Positions 34,337-42,194 of a stretch of 64,000 nt of DNA are shown one piece after another. This stretch comes from Leptospirales bacterium. GTDB lineage: Bacteria; Spirochaetota; Leptospiria; Leptospirales; Leptonemataceae. The DNA is taken from the NCBI GenBank assembly GCA_019694655.1, contig JAIBBN010000010.1, positions 51,166-115,165 of the forward strand. The letters run 5' to 3'. The notes beneath the pieces were generated by a model. That model saw nothing but the letters and a program-made list of their open reading frames with translations, made no database searches and had not been told where the DNA came from. How positions within the stretch are numbered: position 1 is the stretch's first letter; the number at the start of each line of letters is the position of its first letter. Made by a program: the position numbers and the translations under genes.

Positions 34337-35502
34337 AGCATCGCGCTCCATCAGGCGGCATGCGGCGCGTGGCTTGCACACTGATCCTTGGCGGGCATCT
34401 GAGCCTCTGCCTCTGCTCGCCACAATCGCCGCCCGGCCCCGGCGCTGACGCATTTGCCGGAGCGTCTGAAAGCCTGGATGGATCAGGCTTCCTGCACGCC
34501 GATCCGCTGCGGCGACTGCGCTTTCCACAGGACCACTGGCCGCACTATGGTTTTCGCAGCGAATGGTGGTACTACACGGGCCAATTGCAGACCGAAGATG
34601 ATCGGCGCTTTGGACTGCAATTTACGATCTTCAAGATCGAAATGGCGCCGACTGTAGCAGCGCAGCCGGCGGGGACGCGCGGCTTCATGATCCATGCCGC
34701 CCTCAGCGATCTTCAAGGCCAGCGCCTGCAAAGCCTGGAGGAAATCCAGCGCGATTTCCCGGGCATGGCCGGCTTTGATTCACAAAACGATACATGGTTT
34801 GTTGGACTCAATTATCTGCAAATCCATGGCAATGAGCATCGCCTGGCGGCGGACGGGCCGCCGTGGGGTTTGCATTTGCTAATGCAGGCGCAATCGCCGC
34901 CGGCGCTGCAGGGCCAGCAGGGCTACAGCCCCAAGGATCGCAGGCCAGGGCGCGCCTCGCACTACTATTCGATACCAGAACTTGTCGGCGAGGGTCGTCT
35001 GCGCCTCAGCGCTCGCGGCGAGGCATTGCAGTCATCCAGGGTACGGACACGACTGTGGATGGACCATGAATTCAGCAGCCAACCCTTGAGTCCCGAGCAG
35101 AGCGGCTGGGACTGGCTGCACCTGAGGTTGAACGATGGTCGGCGGCTGATGATGTTTCGCGTGCGATCGCGAAGCGGCGACGATTTTCACAGCGGCGCCT
35201 GGCTTGACGCGGACCAGGCGCACCCGATTGATCCGGCGGACATGCGCTGGCAGGCGACGCGAAGCTGGCAGTCGCCGCAAAGCGGCGCGACTTACCCCTT
35301 GTACTGGCGATTGAAAATTGAAGACTGTCAATTGAATGTAGAACCATGGTTTGAGAATCAGGAATTTTCTGGCGCGCAAAGCGGTTTGACTTACTGGGAA
35401 GGCGCCATCGTCGTTCGCGGCCAATGCGGAGGGCGGCCCGCAAACGGCGATGGCTATTTGGAACTGACCGGCTATGCTGGCGACATCAGCAGGCGACTCT
35501 AA
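34333..35502 (+). CDS. AttH/CrtC-type lipocalin-like lipoprotein
   Basis: A 389-residue protein from GTG at 34333 (GTGA overlap with the permease stop) or 380 from ATG at 34360. The hydrophobic leader ends in LSLCLC and is probably lipidated. Seen: DHWPHYGFRSEWWYYTGQL, the hallmark of the AttH/CrtC (carotenoid 1,2-hydratase-like) family, then FGLQFTIFK, RLWMDHEFSSQPL and WDWLHLRLNDGRRLMMFR. The fold is two tandem lipocalin barrels that bind a hydrophobic ligand. With the ATPase and permease it should form an export system for a lipid or other hydrophobic compound. Confidence 0.9.
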   Translation: MKHRAPSGGMRRVACTLILGGHLSLCLCSPQSPPGPGADAFAGASESLDGSGFLHADPLRRLRFPQDHWPHYGFRSEWWYYTGQLQTEDDRRFGLQFTIFKIEMAPTVAAQPAGTRGFMIHAALSDLQGQRLQSLEEIQRDFPGMAGFDSQNDTWFVGLNYLQIHGNEHRLAADGPPWGLHLLMQAQSPPALQGQQGYSPKDRRPGRASHYYSIPELVGEGRLRLSARGEALQSSRVRTRLWMDHEFSSQPLSPEQSGWDWLHLRLNDGRRLMMFRVRSRSGDDFHSGAWLDADQAHPIDPADMRWQATRSWQSPQSGATYPLYWRLKIEDCQLNVEPWFENQEFSGAQSGLTYWEGAIVVRGQCGGRPANGDGYLELTGYAGDISRRL

Positions 35503-35508
35503 GAGGGC

Positions 35509-35540
35509 GTCCCAAAACCCCATCCGTGGAGTTTTGGGAC
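35509..35540 (+). terminator. Strong hairpin just after the AttH-like gene
   Basis: GTCCCAAAAC (35509-35518) pairs perfectly with GTTTTGGGAC (35531-35540) around a 12-base loop. It begins seven bases after the stop codon. No T-run follows, so it is either a non-canonical terminator or a 3'-end protecting structure. Confidence 0.45.
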
Positions 35541-35544
35541 AAAC

Positions 35545-35626
35545 GGAACGGTTTTCAAAATTCACTACATTGCCTCCGGCAATGGCGAATTCCCCAGAGA
35601 ATTCGCATGAATTTTTCAACCGTTCC
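35545..35626. repeat. Three-way-junction-like folded region
   Basis: An outer arm at 35545-35563 pairs with 35609-35626: GGAACGGTT with AACCGTTCC, and AAAATTC with GAATTTT, with a small internal loop between. Enclosed are two perfect hairpins: CATTGCC-TCC-GGCAATG (35568-35584) and GCGAATTC-CCCAGA-GAATTCGC (35585-35606). No open frame fits. It could be a mobile repeat, an RNA leader or a small RNA. Confidence 0.55.
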
Positions 35627-35629
35627 TCA

Positions 35630-35689
35630 CATTCGCTTTGCGAATGACGCGACCTCCTGTCGCTTAGAGCCGGTCCTGGGACCGGCTCT
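35630..35689. repeat. Dispersed three-hairpin repeat, copy 1
   Basis: Sixty bases that recur at 45940-45999 with eight differences. Three hairpins follow each other: CATTCGC-TTT-GCGAATG (35630-35646), GCGAC-CTCCT-GTCGC (35649-35663), and an 11-pair stem AGAGCCGGTCC/GGACCGGCTCT (35666-35689). It ends 64 bases before the start of the GHMP kinase gene on the plus strand. Confidence 0.75.
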
Positions 35690-35753
35690 AAGCCAGCGCG
35701 CCCCCGCGTGGAAAGGCCTTGCCGATGCCCCCGCCGGCCGAGAACTGCCGGCC

Positions 35754-36902
35754 ATGGGCTCCGCACTTCTTCGCGCCGTGGCGCCTGGGCGCATCTGTCT
35801 TTTTGGCGAACACCAGGACTACCTCGGCCTTCCGGTGCTGGCCATGGCCATCGACCGGATTTTTCAAATTGAATACTGGCCAAACAACGATCCGCATTTC
35901 ACCGTCGAAACGCCGGACCTGCCAGGCGCGCCAGTGCAGCAATTTGACATCCACGCCTCTGCGCCGCGCGACGAAACTGACTTTTGCTGGGGCATTGCCC
36001 GCGTTTTACTGGAAGAAGGCTTCCGGCTTCCGCGCGGCGGACGACTGCTATTTCGATCTACCATTCCAATTCGCGCCGGCTGCAGCTCCTCCTCGGCAAT
36101 GTGTTCGGCGTGGCTGCGTCTGCTGCTGGAAATTGGCGAGCATCCGCGGCGCGCCGAGTACATTGCCGATCGCGAACTGTGCGCTTATCTGGCCTATCTC
36201 GGCGAAAAGGAGAAGTTCAACGGCGCCGGCGGCATGATGGATCAGTATTCCTGCTATCTGGGCGGCTTAATCTATGTATTTCCAGAGGATTATCCCGATG
36301 CGCCAGGCATTGATCGCAGCGGAGCATTGCGCAAAGATCGGCCTATCCCCTACGGAGCGCTTTCGTTGCCGCTTCAGATTGAAGGATTCGTGCTGATTGA
36401 TTCTGGCGTTCCCAAGGATACCCAGGGTATACTGGGCAGCGCCAGCGATCGTGCGCGCCGCTCCCTTGCCGCCGCTCAGCGGGCAATGCCCTCTTTTGAT
36501 TTGCGCCAAACATCGGTCGCCGAATTTGAAGCGGCGGCCCCGGCGATGTCAGAGGAGGCGCGAAAGGTAGTCCTTGATCACTTGCGCAATCGCGATTTAT
36601 GCCAGCGCGGATTGCAAATGCTCAGCGCCCGCCCGGATGCCAACGAACTGGGCGCAATGCTCAATGAAGAACATCGCATCCTTTCGCAGACGCTTCAAAC
36701 ATCGACGGCGCGCATCGATCAATTGCAGGCCCTGAGCAATGCCCACGGCGCCCTGGGCGGCAAGATCAATGGCTCGGGCGGCGGCGGCGCACTCTTTTGC
36801 TACGCTCCGGGCAATCAGAAGGAACTGGGCCAGGCCCTGGATGATGCCGGCGTCCGCTGGTTTGCGGTCCGCAGCGATCCAGGCGCGCGCCTGCTGGACT
36901 GA
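35754..36902 (+). CDS. GHMP-family sugar kinase (galactokinase-like)
   Basis: A 382-residue GHMP kinase from the ATG at 35754. Motif 1 is RAVAPGRICLFGEHQDYLG with the GEHQDY of galactokinase-type enzymes (residues 18-23; GEHTDY usually). The ATP-binding motif 2 is IRAGCSSSSAMCSAW, and motif 3 is GGKINGSGGGGALFCY. It would phosphorylate a sugar at the anomeric carbon or a related alcohol; the exact sugar is uncertain and no Leloir genes are adjacent. The upstream open frame to 35424 runs through the repeat and is rejected. A GCCGGC/GCCGGC inverted repeat flanks the GAGAA that could be the ribosome site. Confidence 0.85.
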   Translation: MGSALLRAVAPGRICLFGEHQDYLGLPVLAMAIDRIFQIEYWPNNDPHFTVETPDLPGAPVQQFDIHASAPRDETDFCWGIARVLLEEGFRLPRGGRLLFRSTIPIRAGCSSSSAMCSAWLRLLLEIGEHPRRAEYIADRELCAYLAYLGEKEKFNGAGGMMDQYSCYLGGLIYVFPEDYPDAPGIDRSGALRKDRPIPYGALSLPLQIEGFVLIDSGVPKDTQGILGSASDRARRSLAAAQRAMPSFDLRQTSVAEFEAAAPAMSEEARKVVLDHLRNRDLCQRGLQMLSARPDANELGAMLNEEHRILSQTLQTSTARIDQLQALSNAHGALGGKINGSGGGGALFCYAPGNQKELGQALDDAGVRWFAVRSDPGARLLD

Positions 36903-36970
36903 GCGGATCCCTTGCGGCCAATATGATAAAATCGACTTGACCCTAGTGCGGCGCACAAAAACCTGACACC

Positions 36971-37165
36971 ATGCGCTACACAATCTGGCGAATTGGACCT
37001 GGCGGCGAAAAGTTTCCGCTCAGCACCCTGGGCGCAATCAGCAGCCGTCAGCGCGCCTTCGATCGCGCGCGCAGCTTCACCGATCGCCTGAAACAACTCG
37101 AACCGGACAGCGAGGACCGCTTCATCGTACAGGATGAAGAGGGTCGTGAACTGAAATCGGCCTGA
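36971..37165 (+). CDS. Small unknown protein
   Basis: A 64-residue protein, 68 bases after the kinase gene. Hydrophilic, with an N-terminal RYTIWRIGPGGEKFPLSTLG strand region and a C-terminal FIVQDEEGRELKSA. No family recognised and no clear ribosome site. The balanced, protein-like composition favours a real gene. Confidence 0.55.
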   Translation: MRYTIWRIGPGGEKFPLSTLGAISSRQRAFDRARSFTDRLKQLEPDSEDRFIVQDEEGRELKSA

Positions 37166-37239
37166 ATCCCGGGCTTTAGCTTCCGCCGTCGCCGCCGATC
37201 TTTAGAGTAAGCGCTGCTCTGGCAGCGCGGAGGTCGACG

Positions 37240-37491
37240 GTGGCGGCACATCAGGAAACGATCGACACAGCGCAAACCACTGCCTGCGAAAAGGGCGAGG
37301 CCTTTGCGCTAACATTGATCTGCAATGGCTGCAATCGGCCGCTGGAACTCTGGCTGCAGCCGGATCGGATTCCTCAGGATTTGCGCTGCCCGCGCTGTAT
37401 GCGCCAGCTGGGCGCCAGTCTCAGACGCGAGCTGATGCTACGCGAATCTGGCGGGCTGCATACTTCCCCAGTACGTCAAACTCCAGATTAA
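37240..37491 (+). CDS. Small zinc-ribbon protein
   Basis: An 83-residue protein. The GTG start at 37240 has a good GGAGG six bases upstream, the main reason to accept it. Two CxxC pairs, ICNGCNR and RCPRCMR, about 23 residues apart, make a zinc ribbon. Function unknown; such small ribbons bind nucleic acid or a protein partner. Its 3' end runs 71 bases into the convergent riboflavin synthase gene, an unusually long overlap in this window. Confidence 0.65.
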   Translation: MAAHQETIDTAQTTACEKGEAFALTLICNGCNRPLELWLQPDRIPQDLRCPRCMRQLGASLRRELMLRESGGLHTSPVRQTPD

Positions 37492-38032
37492 CTCTACGCC
37501 CCGCTTGCCACGAAGCAGCGTTGGTTTTCTGCCAGGTGTGCGGGATAATGTCGACCGCCAGTCGCGCTTCGTCATCGTCCAGATGGGCGATAGTTAGACT
37601 GACGCCGTTGATCGCAATCGAGCCCTTTTCTACGACCAGCTCCTGATATTGTCGCGGATACTCGATCCAGATCTCAAAACTACCGCGACGATCTGCAACC
37701 TGGCGCACAACGCCGACAGCGTCCACATGCCCCTGCACAAAATGCCCGTCCAGCCGGGCATCGACGCGCAGCGAACGCTCCAGATTCAAGCGATCGCCAA
37801 TTTTCAGATCGCCCAGCATGCTGCGTTGCAGGGTCTCTTCAATTGCAGTCGCCTGATAGAGCCTTGTTGCAAAGTCGACATTTTCAACGGTCAGACAGAC
37901 GCCATTGTGGCAAACGCTTTCGTCGACTCGAAAGGAATCGGCGATTTCGCTGTACAGGCTGAGGATCAAATTTGCATCGCTGTGGCGCATTGTTCGCAGC
38001 TCGGCCGTTGCCTCAATGATGCCGGTAAACAT
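37421..38032 (-). CDS. ribE: Riboflavin synthase, alpha chain
   Basis: A 203-residue enzyme that converts two 6,7-dimethyl-8-ribityllumazine molecules to riboflavin. The N-terminus MFTGIIEATAEL is invariant in the family. Two lumazine-binding halves are present: the first with SVCHNGVCLTVENV, the second with GHFVQGHVDAVG and GSIAINGVSLTIA. The usual length is about 195-215 residues. The other rib genes are not in this window. It follows an unknown lipoprotein gene by 17 bases on the same strand. Confidence 0.96.
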   Translation of the reverse strand: MFTGIIEATAELRTMRHSDANLILSLYSEIADSFRVDESVCHNGVCLTVENVDFATRLYQATAIEETLQRSMLGDLKIGDRLNLERSLRVDARLDGHFVQGHVDAVGVVRQVADRRGSFEIWIEYPRQYQELVVEKGSIAINGVSLTIAHLDDDEARLAVDIIPHTWQKTNAASWQAGRRVNLEFDVLGKYAARQIRVASARV

Positions 38033-38049
38033 CGCAAGACTCCTATACG

Positions 38050-39018
38050 CTATAGCCGGTTGCCGCTGAAATGATCGCCCACGGCGTGCATTTGCCAGTA
38101 GGGTGCGTAGTAGAGCTCGCTCAGCGTAAATTCTCCGCCATCATGCCGCTCCCAGCGCAACAGGGTGCGATTGACGCTTTCCTGATCCACATAGAAGCGA
38201 TCCACGCGCTCCCCGGCAGGGCCCGCACTGCGCACCTCGTAGCGGATTACGCGGGGAAAATTGCGCGAGCCGATGCGCAGACTGACCTGACGCTGTTCCA
38301 CGCGCGCCGCCGCAAAGGCCGGCTCGCGACGCGGCTCGCCAATGTCGAAGTCGGGACGATCCACCTGAGAGGACATCAACAGAGGGAAGACTTGCAAATC
38401 AGCCAGGTCGGCAAACTCTGGCGTGCGCACCAGCAAGGGCAGCTCGTCAAAAAGGATCGCCGCCGGAGACTCAGCCGGCAACGGCCGATGCACGTGTCTG
38501 TGCCCGATACTCTCGTCTTCCCAGTAGGAACTGAACTGAAAATCAAAGCCGTCGCCCACTGTGCGCAATTCCTTGAAGCTCGTGCCGCACCATTCCTGAG
38601 AACTCATGACGGCCTTCCAGAGCTGGCCGCTGGCCAGATTCCAGAACATGCTGTTCATCTGCCGGTAGGGGTAAACGCCAGTCTGGAAGGTGATCACCTG
38701 ATTCTGCTTGAGGGCATAATCAGCCGTTTGGCCGCTCTCCGATTTTACCATCTGCCGGAGATTCCACGGTTCGGTCACGGTGATCAGGTCCAGGCGGGCC
38801 TCGCGAAACTGGCCGTAGCGCCGCACCTGCCCGCGATAGACGGCAATTTCCGCCTTGCCGTTCCAGTCGACAGTCTGCAGCCATGGAAAAGTGAAGCGCT
38901 TCGACGTCTGGGCGGCGGGCGAGCAGGCGGCAAGAAACAGTGCGGCGACCAGCAGCAGCTGGCGGCTGCCGTTTTTCGACGCCGTCATTTTCAGCGCCGG
39001 AGACTTTCTCAGGTACAT
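38050..39018 (-). CDS. Unknown lipoprotein
   Basis: A 322-residue protein (312 if the ATG at 38988 is used). The leader ends in ALFLAAC, so the next part is lipid-anchored. The body is strand-rich, with features such as FTFPWLQTVDWNGKAEIAVYRGQ near the start, several Trp residues and a late RFYVDQESVNRTLLRWERHD segment. That pattern suits an outer-membrane or periplasmic beta-structured protein. No family recognised. Probably co-transcribed with ribE. Confidence 0.75.
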   Translation of the reverse strand: MYLRKSPALKMTASKNGSRQLLLVAALFLAACSPAAQTSKRFTFPWLQTVDWNGKAEIAVYRGQVRRYGQFREARLDLITVTEPWNLRQMVKSESGQTADYALKQNQVITFQTGVYPYRQMNSMFWNLASGQLWKAVMSSQEWCGTSFKELRTVGDGFDFQFSSYWEDESIGHRHVHRPLPAESPAAILFDELPLLVRTPEFADLADLQVFPLLMSSQVDRPDFDIGEPRREPAFAAARVEQRQVSLRIGSRNFPRVIRYEVRSAGPAGERVDRFYVDQESVNRTLLRWERHDGGEFTLSELYYAPYWQMHAVGDHFSGNRL

Positions 39019-39072
39019 GTGCTAAAGGAAAGAGCCGTCAGATAAATTGCAAAACAGTTTTTGAATACTACT

Positions 39073-39963
39073 ATGCCCGCAGCCAGGAAGCCCAAAAACC
39101 CCACCGGACCCATCGATGCCGCTTTGCGAGTGACTTCTACTCCGCAACAAGTCTTCCGCATGCTCACATCGCAGAACGAACTGCGCCGCTGGTGGGCGCC
39201 GCGAGTCATCATGTCACGCAATCAGGTCTGCCAGGAAGATGATCGCCTGGTGGAAATGAAGCTGATGCAGGCCGACAAGAATCGTCTGGTCCGCTACAGC
39301 TGGCGCGGCGTGGACTGGCCGCCGGAGGCGCCGCCGACAACAATCACCTTTCAGATCAATGACCTGGGCGCCTCGCGTCGCCAGACCGGCGAAGGTCTGA
39401 TGCTGGAGATTACACACGATGGCTGGAGCGACGCCGGCGAGCGCGATCGCATGGAGCGCATCTGGAAAAACGCGCTGCCGACGCTGGAATCGCTGCTGCA
39501 GGGAAAAGATGTCCGCCCATGGTGGGAAGCGGACAGCGCGCGCGGCTCTTTCAAACTGGTGCGGCTGACCTCGCTCAAATCCTTCGTAGAAAAGATTGAG
39601 CCGGACAATCGCGATCGTATGGACCGGCGAACGATTTCCAATATGATCTGGAAGGTTTGCATTGGACTGGATGGACTGGGCAGTTGGTACCTCAAAGACA
39701 ATGAAAAGGAGTTCGAGCTGCGCTATGCCGGACGCAAGGTTTTTGGCGTGAGCATGTTTGGCGCCCTAACCCTGCACTGGAAAGAGCTGGAAAAGTTGGT
39801 CACCGTAGAACTGCCGGATTTCGCCCAGCGCCTGGCCGCCGAACAGGATATCGATGTTCATCCAGAGAAAAGCGCCGACAAGGTGCCCGCATCTGCTTTG
39901 AAGCCGGAACTCTGGATCCACTGGGTCCAGGACCTGGTGCGCTCGGCGCGGGAGAAGGGATGA
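39073..39963 (+). CDS. SRPBCC/AHSA1-domain protein
   Basis: A 296-residue protein from the ATG at 39073 (a TTG at 39061 is also in frame). Residues 15-145 look like an AHSA1/START-like domain: VTSTPQQVFRMLTSQNELRRWWAPRV, later FQINDLGASRRQTGEGLMLEITHDGW, then a C-terminal helix ending LPTLESLLQGKD. The second half (from about 150) repeats some of these elements (FGALTLHWKELEKLVTVELPDF) and may be a degenerate second copy. Such domains bind hydrophobic ligands or chaperones. It overlaps the ACT gene by 4 bases. Confidence 0.78.
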   Translation: MPAARKPKNPTGPIDAALRVTSTPQQVFRMLTSQNELRRWWAPRVIMSRNQVCQEDDRLVEMKLMQADKNRLVRYSWRGVDWPPEAPPTTITFQINDLGASRRQTGEGLMLEITHDGWSDAGERDRMERIWKNALPTLESLLQGKDVRPWWEADSARGSFKLVRLTSLKSFVEKIEPDNRDRMDRRTISNMIWKVCIGLDGLGSWYLKDNEKEFELRYAGRKVFGVSMFGALTLHWKELEKLVTVELPDFAQRLAAEQDIDVHPEKSADKVPASALKPELWIHWVQDLVRSAREKG

Positions 39964-40604
39964 TTCGTTTTTCCTGGTCTTTGCTGGGAGACGATCGCTT
40001 TCAAGTTCAGGTTCGCACGCCGCTGACGCGCGTGGGCGTATTGCACCGCATGTGCGCCGCCATCTATGTATTCGGCCTCGACATAGTCTCCGGAAATGTC
40101 ATGACCACGCATGACGAAGGCGGCGTCTGCGCGCAGGACAATTTCGTGCTGCGATTGGCCAATGCCCCGGAGAACGAATACAGCATCTACGAAACAACCG
40201 GCAAACTTGGCGGCCTGATGGAAGCGCTGCTTGATGATACGCGCGATCCATCGGAAATTTTGCGCCAGTACGGAACGCCGGAACCGCGCACTGACCATCT
40301 TTTCGATGAACGCTCGCGGCTGGAGTTTACCGATGTGCCTCTAAAGCATATGACAAGACTGGCTATCCATGTTGCGGATCGGACCGGTCTGTTGTACCAT
40401 GTGACGCGCTCGCTGGCGGCGGAAGGCGTTAGCGTCTGGAGCGCCGTCATTCTCACCACCGATACTGGCTGGGCAGAGGACGCCTTTTACATTCAGTACC
40501 AGGAAGGCGTAGTGCCGGCCGAGCTGGCGCAACGCATTGCTGCACGCATCACAACGGCTTCGGCGCCGGACAGGGCCATCACTCAAAGCGCGCAGCTAGA
40601 CTAG
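39960..40604 (+). CDS. Tandem ACT-domain protein (GlnD C-terminus-like)
   Basis: A 214-residue protein with two ACT domains: residues 13-60 (FQVQVRTPLTRVGVLHRMCAAI) and 128-195 (MTRLAIHVADRTGLLYHVTRSLAAEGV, then WAEDAFYI). The second closely resembles the ACT domains of the PII uridylyltransferase GlnD (DRTGLL..ARAxD-FYV). Alone it would sense amino acids and regulate a partner, perhaps the coupled SRPBCC protein. It meets the convergent glycosyltransferase gene with a 4-base overlap. Confidence 0.83.
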   Translation: MIRFSWSLLGDDRFQVQVRTPLTRVGVLHRMCAAIYVFGLDIVSGNVMTTHDEGGVCAQDNFVLRLANAPENEYSIYETTGKLGGLMEALLDDTRDPSEILRQYGTPEPRTDHLFDERSRLEFTDVPLKHMTRLAIHVADRTGLLYHVTRSLAAEGVSVWSAVILTTDTGWAEDAFYIQYQEGVVPAELAQRIAARITTASAPDRAITQSAQLD

Positions 40605-42118
40605 ACGAAGAAACGCAAACGTTTCCAGGCCTCTGGAAGCGGGGATTTCAGGCGACGGCACAGGTAGATCGGAACATTGGCATCTACCGAGTATCGTCGT
40701 GAGTAGCTGCCAACTTGTTTGACTTCTTCAAACTCCGTCAGTAGATCCTCCTTCCGAAAGCCAACGGCGATTACAATCTGTCCGCTGGCGTTGCCGTAGC
40801 CCCACGTGTGGTAGCTGTTGTGACCGCTGATGACCGGGATCGAGCCTCGACCGAAACGCTCCAGGGCGCCGGCGTGACCGTAAAAGGCGCCAAGTACTAC
40901 CGCTTCCTTGCGCTCATCGTCTGGCAGTGCGTCGTAGGCCCCCTTGACGGATTCATACATTACGTCCCAGTCGAAGCGATTGGCGAACCACTGTGGCAAA
41001 GCGGCAGCCTGGCCTCTTTCGATTTGAGGAATGACCCCGATCGCAGCAGCATATCGAGCCAGCGCGGCGGGTGGAAGGATCGGCAGGCCGGCGGGCAGAA
41101 AGACAATGCCGGTTAAGAGGACCACTGACAGCGCTGCAGGCATAATCCAGCGCCGCCCGATCCGCTCGAAAAAGCAGGCGCCGCCCGCAAAGAGCGCGGG
41201 ATAGGCTGCCGCAATGCGGTCAGGTCTGCTGGACTGCGTCGCGATAAGACCGGCCAGCAGCAGGAGGAACAGCCAGCCGAAGGCTCTCAACTTTCTTGTT
41301 TCCGGCCTCCGCAGAAAGAAAAAGAGGCCGCCACACCAAAGTGCAAGCGATCCTGGATTTGCAGCCAGTATCTGGTCAAAAAGAACTTTCCATGGCGGCG
41401 CCTGCAGATTCTTCAGAAGAGTAGCGTTGCGGTAGAATTCAATCGATGCCCAACCATGAGTCTGTTGCCAGACCAGGTTCGGAATCAGAAGAAGCAGGGC
41501 GGCAAGGCCGCCGATCCAGGGATAGGGACTGCGCAAGCGGTAAAGCTGCCCTGAGAGCGCAAGCCCAATCAGCAGGGCGCCGATGAACACGCCAAAGGTG
41601 TGCTTGTTTTCAACGCCAAGCCCCCCGAGAATGCCAACCGCGATCCATAGCTTCGGTTTCTCCTCCTGGAGAAGAACAATAACGATCCAAACTATTGCAT
41701 TCCAAATAAGAACCTCCAGGCTGTTCATCGAGTAGAAGCCAAAAAGGACGAGAAGCACAGGGGCGCCCATAACCGCCAGACCGGAAAGCAGTACAGCCGA
41801 GGGTCCTCCGCCAAGCCTTCTGGCAATCATTCCAGTGACGAACACCGCCCCCGCACCCGCAGCAGCAGGAATGAAGCGGATCGCCACAAGTGAATCGCCA
41901 AGGAGACCTGTGGTTATTGTGAGCAGGAGGATCGACAGCGGCGGATGGTCTACGTATCCCGCTGCGGGCCGAGCGGCACAGGCGAGATAGTACAACTCGT
42001 CGACGAAATAACCAAATCCGTGAAAGGCGTTGGCGCCGTACTGCATAAGGAAGTAGGCGAGGGCAAGGAGCGCCGGAAGCAAACATCTCCGGATTCCAAG
42101 CGTTCGTATTGCTGCCAC
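40601..42118 (-). CDS. GT39-family membrane glycosyltransferase (ArnT/PMT-like)
   Basis: A 505-residue protein from GTG at 42118; the open frame continues to 42265 but would overlap the next gene and is arginine-rich. About eleven membrane helices. The first periplasmic loop carries YFVDELYYLACA and GYVDHPPLSILL, the DE-x-YY and DHPP pattern of dolichyl/undecaprenyl-phosphate-mannose and ArnT-type transferases. It uses a lipid-linked sugar on the periplasmic face to modify protein or lipid. The C-terminal 130 residues form a soluble domain. Targets unknown. Confidence 0.85.
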   Translation of the reverse strand: MAAIRTLGIRRCLLPALLALAYFLMQYGANAFHGFGYFVDELYYLACAARPAAGYVDHPPLSILLLTITTGLLGDSLVAIRFIPAAAGAGAVFVTGMIARRLGGGPSAVLLSGLAVMGAPVLLVLFGFYSMNSLEVLIWNAIVWIVIVLLQEEKPKLWIAVGILGGLGVENKHTFGVFIGALLIGLALSGQLYRLRSPYPWIGGLAALLLLIPNLVWQQTHGWASIEFYRNATLLKNLQAPPWKVLFDQILAANPGSLALWCGGLFFFLRRPETRKLRAFGWLFLLLLAGLIATQSSRPDRIAAAYPALFAGGACFFERIGRRWIMPAALSVVLLTGIVFLPAGLPILPPAALARYAAAIGVIPQIERGQAAALPQWFANRFDWDVMYESVKGAYDALPDDERKEAVVLGAFYGHAGALERFGRGSIPVISGHNSYHTWGYGNASGQIVIAVGFRKEDLLTEFEEVKQVGSYSRRYSVDANVPIYLCRRLKSPLPEAWKRLRFFV

Positions 42119-42194
42119 GGACGCAGCGCACTGGCGACAAGCAGGACCGGGAAGTAAATATTTGCGCCGCCGCAGGCTGGATGTCAGCGGCGGT

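Noticed and set aside
35424..35753. N-terminal extension of the GHMP kinase frame
   Set aside because: It runs through the hairpin region and the 60-base repeat that also occurs in front of another gene; the family start matches the ATG at 35754.
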